From Nepenthes gracilis (lineage: Eukaryota; Streptophyta; Magnoliopsida; Caryophyllales; Nepenthaceae), in contig BSYO01000033.1 of the NCBI GenBank assembly GCA_033239525.1, forward strand, positions 9,725,501-9,789,500: DNA of 64,000 nucleotides, in the 5' to 3' direction. Below, in pieces: positions 58,741 to 64,000 of the stretch. The notes below the pieces were generated by a model. The model was not told the origin of the DNA, made no database searches, and was given only the letters and a program-made list of their open reading frames with translations. Position 1 is the first letter of the stretch; each line of letters starts with the position of its first letter. Made by a program: the position numbers and the translations under genes.

Positions 58741-59549
58741 GATAAGAATTGTGTACCACATACGGACTGTATGTAATTGTATCCATTCATATTAATAAGA
58801 TTGTTGTGCATTTATTATATTAATTATCCATTTATGTGCTTGCATGTCATTGTATAAAAATAAACAACCTAAACTGACCCTAAGTGGGATGAAATACTCA
58901 TCTGTTGAATTGACTTGCTAAAAATACGGTCAAAACCTTAGCATAAGCAACCTAGTGGCCCAAATGAGCTTGGATGTAAACTATCACGTAAAAACCTGGG
59001 GGGCTTGCAGACTAAAGTCTAGTCCCTTCTAAAGAAGTCAAAATAAAACAAAATTTGGGAGACTTTTTCAACATGCATGCTACGATATCCTCCCAAAGAA
59101 AAGAACACCATGAATTGTAAACGGTCAACAGATTAGGGCCCAATGCATGAGTACAACAACATCCTTCCACAGAAAAGAGCACCATTAGTCAAATACGGTT
59201 GACGGATTAAGTTTTGAAAAAGCTTAGCAACATTGGCAACCACGCCTTGACGACCAACAAGAGGCTTTCCTAGCTCATGTGTTATGACGTAGGTCTGACC
59301 AGGCTCAGCAACAATGATAACCATGCCTAGTCAGCAAATGAAAAATATATTAAATAAACTTTCAGCATATATAAAAAAGAATGTCAGGGACAAAGATTGC
59401 CACAATCTAACTAATTCATTAATGAGCAAATTTTATAACGTGGAGACTCGTGGCTTTCCAAAAGAAGATATAATGATACACTGCCATTTGCCTACACTCG
59501 AATATCTTCACAATCCCAAGGCTAGAGCCCCTTAGAGATCATGGCAATG

Positions 59550-59990
59550 GATCCCCACCTAGCTCCGAGAAATCCTTAATATCTAATGGCAAGAAGCTCC
59601 AAAATTTCTCTGATCAAGGTTGCCAAGAAGAAAGTTAAGAGCAACTAAGGACACAATCTGCCTGTAGCGGTAAAATCCGTCCTGGAATCTATCACCCAGA
59701 GTAGGTCCAACCTCCTTCGGACGGAGACATATCCTCAGCTCTCCTTCAACTCGAGCACACTTGTCTTGAAGATCGGCAAAGTGTTGCTCAGCCTCCTAAA
59801 GCTTATCCTTGAGTGAGGCAATCTGATCCAAGGCCAAAGATTTTTCATTTAAAAGCTCTTGGGATCTCGCCAGCCATTTGGATAGCTCTCTGTTTAGAAA
59901 AGCGATCAAATCTCGACTTTGCTTAGCTTTGGCAATGGTTGCATTAACCTAGATTCCATCCCCTTAAGTACAGTAGGATTAGCGAAGGTT
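59550..59990 (-). pseudogene. Tat3 antisense-frame remnant (coiled-coil part)
   Basis: The - strand reads NATIAKAKQSRDLIAFLNREL, then SQELLNEKSLALDQIASLKDKL, a stop, EAEQHFADLQDKCARVEGEL and, further on, FYRYRQIVSLVALNF. The heptad-like pattern fits a coiled coil, like the C-terminal part of the Tat2 antisense frame, and the position after integrase is the same. The N-terminal Transposase_28-like part is not seen because 60052 begins another element. Confidence 0.65.
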
Positions 59991-60051
59991 TGAGATAGAT
60001 AAAAAGTCTCAACATCTCGTTAATACAACCCATTTGCAATCAAACAGATCA

Positions 60052-61282
60052 TGTGACGGACTAAAAATTCTACCAAAAATCCGATAAAGTTTCGTCTGTA
60101 AAAAGGACATTCACTAAATACAAAATCCGTACAAAACCCTATATAGAATCTATAGCATACATACAATATAAACACAGGATCCCAATCGCCACAACAAATA
60201 TACGGGTGGTACTGACGTCATAACTCCGATACAATATCGACTCAGAAAGGATGCCAATTAGAAACTAATTACAGCCATAAAAGATACCTATGGAAGCTAC
60301 TACATTCATCAATTAACAGCAAAAACTACCTATACATCTATTATCATCATGGCATATATATATATAACCATAAGCATCAAAATAATTATTACAATATCCA
60401 TGCCTTATACAAAATAACAAAACTAAGTTATTGAAAACTTTTCCATCCGTATCAACTACCTATGCTGCCCTTACAGCCTATTCGGACTCGTCGGGCGCAA
60501 TGGCTTGCTCATCTGAAAGAAAAAAGAAGTAAGGGTGAGTTAACAACTCAACAAGTGCATCATAATTAAAAGAGATAGACAACATAAGCGAAGAAAAGTA
60601 GGGGAAGAGACATAATCATGAAAGAGGTGTATAAACGGGAACATGATCTAATATGCTTTGGAATACAATTTACTTCTATTTGGGATATACTTTATACATG
60701 ATTATTCATCTTTGTGAATCAAGGTCAATAAACCTTACTAACTAAAGATGCGGGAGAACGAGGAAGGATCATGATACTTCACATGATCTAAGATCATAAG
60801 AGCTTATTCTCGATCCAGCGGAGGGGCCGTCTACATATCGTGCTTATAGACGGGCCGATACACAATGTGGCATGGTGGTATGCCTATCACCCGATCATAT
60901 AGGGCTAATAAAATACTGCCCTGACCTCCCACGATCCAGAGGTATTCCTTGTCCTTTCACAGTAATATCCTAAGGTTTACTAAGAGTACTACCTACTACA
61001 ATACGCGGCCAGAGTAATTCTCAAGTCTCTACTGTAATGCTAGTGGTAGGCCAATGGGTATTATCTCTTGTAACAATTTCCACAGTCCTACTTTTAGGAT
61101 TTCTTATTTTTTTGAGAAAAGGTTCACCATACTTTATTTCACAATATCTCCATTCGGGAGAACCATTCAATCACATATCACATTGTGGACTTTCCTCCAA
61201 TTACACATACGATCATTATCTTTCCTGTTAGAGACTTTTGTCTAATTGGCATATTCCGTGACCATATGTATTACAGTATCGA
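60052..61282 (-). mobile_element. Chromovirus-like LTR fragment
   Basis: On the + strand it begins TGTGACGGAC, as Tekay-like LTRs do when on the - strand. The stretch near 60490-60560 (ACTCGTCGGGCGCAATGGC, then GTGAGTTAACAACTCAACAAG) resembles the matching part of the LTR at 5381 (about 5690-5770). It is cut by the SIRE-like LTR at 61283, so its other end is outside or lost. Confidence 0.65.
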
Positions 61283-62324
61283 TGTCGGGTTGTGGGTTGT
61301 TCTGTCTGTTCTGCCCTCCAGTCGCTCGAGCCATCCGAAGCCCTCGTGCCTGCTTGGCGCTCGATACTCGCTTTAGCCGAAAACAGTAGAGTGCCCGCTC
61401 GCCAGGAGCTCGATACTCGCTCGAGCCGAAAAAATAGTAAGGTGCCCGCTCGTCGGAGCTCGATACCCGCTCGAGCCCAAAAAATAGATCGGTCTCCGCT
61501 CGCTGCTCGCCTTCTGGCCGCTCAAGCGCCCGTAGGGCTTCTCATGAAACCCTCCGTCGGCCCGCCGCGCGCTCGAGCAGAGCTCAAGCGCCAGTGCAAC
61601 GGGCAAAATTTTTGAACGATTTTTTGCGCCATCTATAAATACATACCTTATGTTTTTGAAACCCTAAGCACGCCAGAGCCTCTTTTGAGAGTGTTGGAGC
61701 CATTCTACTAGAGAGAAGAGCATTCTTCTTCCTTTTCATCTTGCTTAATTTGAGAAAACCGAACCTACTACGCTCTACAACGTTGTGCCTCATGTTCTAA
61801 CGGTTTTTCTCTTCGTTTCTCTTTTCTATTTAAACTCTTCCATCCTTCACCTTCGTGGAAGACGTTGGTTCGTGAAGAAGGAGATCCGATCGTGGTTGGC
61901 ACTTCAAGTGGCATGAGAGGGAAGATTGACGTGAAGACCAGAAAGTGTCCGATTTCGTTATCGCGGGTAAATCCAAGGAGTTCCTTGGTAGGGATCACGT
62001 GACGGGAGTAAGTCAGCTAGGTTAGCACATTGTTATCACCCGGTCCGTACGTTGATTTTCATAGTGCAATTCTTCCCTGGCTGTTGAACCCCGGAGTATT
62101 TTTCTCGATTACCGTGGGTATCGAGTTTTCACTTCATCACCAAAAAATCGTGTCTTTATCATTATTACTCATCGTTATATATATATTGTGCATGCTTGTT
62201 ATCTCGTTAGCATCTAGTATTAAATATCCTTTACGTGTATTGGATATTTATTTATTTTTACTTCCGCTATATTTTTCGGGGTCGAAACTTGATTGTTCAT
62301 GTTAGCACAAAAAGTGCTTTTTCA
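61283..62324 (+). repeat. SIRE-like 5' LTR (probable)
   Basis: Starts TGTCGGG and ends TTTTTCA, followed by the primer site. The start is chosen from the TG and the change in sequence character and is not confirmed by a second copy. Confidence 0.65.
61343..61500 (+). repeat. Tandem repeat with GCTCGAGC palindromes
   Basis: Three units of about 50 bases, each with GGAGCTCGATACTCGCTCGAGC then AAAAAATAG, and further single motifs to about 61580. It lies in the first part of the LTR, upstream of the expected promoter. Confidence 0.8.
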
Positions 62325-62326
62325 TT

Positions 62327-62339
62327 TGGTATCAGAGAC
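62327..62339 (+). other. SIRE-like primer-binding site
   Basis: TGGTATCAGAGAC, the initiator-methionine tRNA type site, two bases after the LTR end. Confidence 0.85.
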
Positions 62340-62367
62340 TTACCCCGATCCGCGACCCCCGATCTAG

Positions 62368-64000
62368 ATGTATACGAGTGGATCACTCTCCATTCCTACC
62401 TTCTTTGATGGGAGTAACTATGCCTATTGAAAGGTCCGAATGAGAGCCTCCCTAAAATCTCTAGATGAGCGTGTTTGGACAAGTACCCAAGTTGGGTGGA
62501 CTCCACCCACTAGTTCCTCTGGTAACGAACCAAAAGCCTTATCTTCATGGACTAAAGAGGAACTTGATGCATGTAATTGGAACAGTAATGGGCTACATGC
62601 TATTTTTATGGCTGTATCTCCCGATGAGTTTAAACGAATCTCAATGTGTGAGACTTCTAAAGATGCATGAGATATTTTAGAAATCACTCATGAATGAACT
62701 AAATTAGTTAAAAATTCAAAATTATAAATACTCACCACTAGATTCGAAGAAATAAGAATGAAAGATGATGAGACATTTGATGAATTCTATACTCAACTAA
62801 ATGATATTGTAAATTTCACGTTTAATTTAGGCGACCGAATCCCAAAAAATAGAATTGTTAGAAAAGTCTTACAATCTTTGCCTTAACGATTTAGACCAAA
62901 AGTTACTGCAATTGAAGAAAGCAAAGATTTCGACAAATTGAAAATCGGAGAACTTGTAGGGTCCCTACAAACCTATGAGCACACATTGCCACAGTCAAGA
63001 AAAAATAAATCACTTGCTTTAAAATCAAGTAGGGAAGAGCACAACCGGGATTCCGATAGAGAATCGTGTAGCGATGACGATTTTTCCTTATTTGTTAAAA
63101 ATTTTAAAAAGTTTTTAAGGAAAAATAAATCCTCATCAAACAAACAGGATGTGGACTTAAAACACTCACGAAAAGTTGAGAAGAAAGATCGACATGAACT
63201 CAATGATTACAAATCAAAATCGACTCAAGGAGTTCAATGTCATGAATGTAAAGGCTTTGGTCACTATCGGGCTGAATGCCCTAACCTTAAACGCCAACAA
63301 GGTCATGTTTTTAAAGCTAATGTGACCTTAAGTGATGACGAAGAAGAAGATGGTGAAAAATGTTCTGAAAATGGCCCTGTCAAGTACATGGCCTTTATGA
63401 CCTCCATGTGTGGCAATTCAGTAGAAAACATTAATCAATTTGATGACTCTGTGGATGAGTTTAAAGCTGAATTTGATGGCTTTCAAGAAGCATATGACAA
63501 ATTGTTTAGGGAATGCTTAAAAGTAAAGAAACAAAATAAAACCTTAAACAGTAAGGTCATTGAGCTGGAACAGGAAAAATTAGCTCAACAATCCGAGTTA
63601 GCTTCTAAAACCCACAAAATTGAGAATCTAAAAGTCTCATTTACTAAGCAAATAACTACTTTAGAATCTGAACTTGAGGCTTCTCGAAAAGATTTGAAAC
63701 AATTCTTAAACGGGTCCACAAAATTAGATCATATGCTCGGATTGGAAAAAATTGGTGGAAATAAATAGGGGTTGGGGTATGCTGCGAATATTGTCCAACA
63801 TGATCTACAACCTAAAACTGTATTTGTTCCCGCCACAAAAATTCCACACCATCACGCTTACCAATCCAAACTCACTAAGCAACCGACTCGACGTGTGGCA
63901 AATAGTGTTCACTCCCATCATTTGAACAACTTATATAGTCTAAAAGACAGGGACAAATCTCCAAAGTATGTGCCTACCTGTCATGCGTGTGGTAAAGTTG
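62368..64000 (+). pseudogene. SIRE-like gag, interrupted by stops, runs off the window
   Basis: The ATG at 62368 begins MYTSGSLSIPTFFDGSNYAY, and the same frame runs to the window end without a frameshift. Stops occur after NYAY (where Trp is expected), after TSKDA (62668), after ITHE, after KNSKL, after LQSLP and at 63766. The gag domain includes FMAVSPDEFKRISMCETS, TRFEEIRMKDDETFDEF and the zinc knuckle CHECKGFGHYRAEC at about 63238. A long coiled coil follows (YDKLFRECLKVKKQNKT to about 63720). A second CHACGK at 63985-64000 may start another knuckle. Gag would form the particle; this copy cannot. Confidence 0.85.

Larger units (their letters stand above)
55629..60051 (+). mobile_element. 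Tat3: decayed Tat-lineage element, 3' end not seen
   Basis: 5' LTR, primer-binding site, gag start, an internal deletion, integrase remnant and antisense-frame remnant, in Tat order. Protease, RT and RNase H are not readable between 57640 and 57760, so they were deleted. A chromovirus-like LTR begins at 60052, and no Tat3 3' LTR occurs in the window. Confidence 0.82.
61283..64000 (+). mobile_element. SIRE-like Copia element, 5' part
   Basis: A probable LTR (61283-62324), primer site and gag. The element continues beyond the window, so its 3' LTR and target duplication cannot be checked. The gag type with a long coiled coil after a zinc knuckle is typical of the SIRE/Maximus lineage. Confidence 0.82.

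Overview
The window is nuclear DNA from a flowering plant. The evidence is an intact EF-1alpha gene with a 5' UTR intron, a broken plant-type beta-galactosidase gene, and plant-specific LTR retrotransposon lineages (Tat, Tekay-like chromovirus, Copia, SIRE-like). The species cannot be named from the sequence. There are no bacterial operons, CRISPR arrays or rRNA genes, and I saw no convincing tRNA gene. Nearly everything is transposable-element sequence, much of it nested.

Layout: 1-851 is AT-rich flank. 852-21294 is a Ty3/gypsy Tat element (Tat1, + strand; 5-bp target duplication GAAAG). Its pol is split by a Tekay-like element on the - strand (5381-14452; duplication CCCAA) that has gag-protease but no reverse transcriptase. 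22791-26029 is an L1-like LINE on the - strand without its RT ORF. 26749-30716 holds six exons of a beta-galactosidase pseudogene (- strand) with a Copia-like solo LTR (27468-28810) in one intron. 31259-36370 is a nearly complete, fairly young Copia element (+). 36865-50944 is a second Tat element (Tat2, - strand) that has lost pol. Its right LTR holds a coding-less LTR element (43453-48802), a truncated LINE, and a threefold 302-bp tandem repeat across the LINE junction. 52443-53886 is the EF-1alpha coding region (- strand), the only gene here that looks intact and functional. 55629 to about 60051 is a decayed third Tat copy (Tat3, +), followed by a chromovirus-like LTR fragment (60052-61282) and the 5' part of a SIRE-like Copia element (61283 to the window end).

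No single novel multi-gene system is evident. The most interesting signal is shared by the Tat copies. Each keeps an antisense reading frame between pol and the 3' LTR, resembling the family called putative gypsy-type transposon (Transposase_28). Tat1 and Tat2 also have a 40-bp-period tandem array at the same structural position. In Tat1 an array of about eleven 46-bp units rich in W-box cores (TTGACC) lies just upstream of the antisense frame, where its promoter would be expected. This may be a regulatory module for antisense transcription, but nothing here proves expression.
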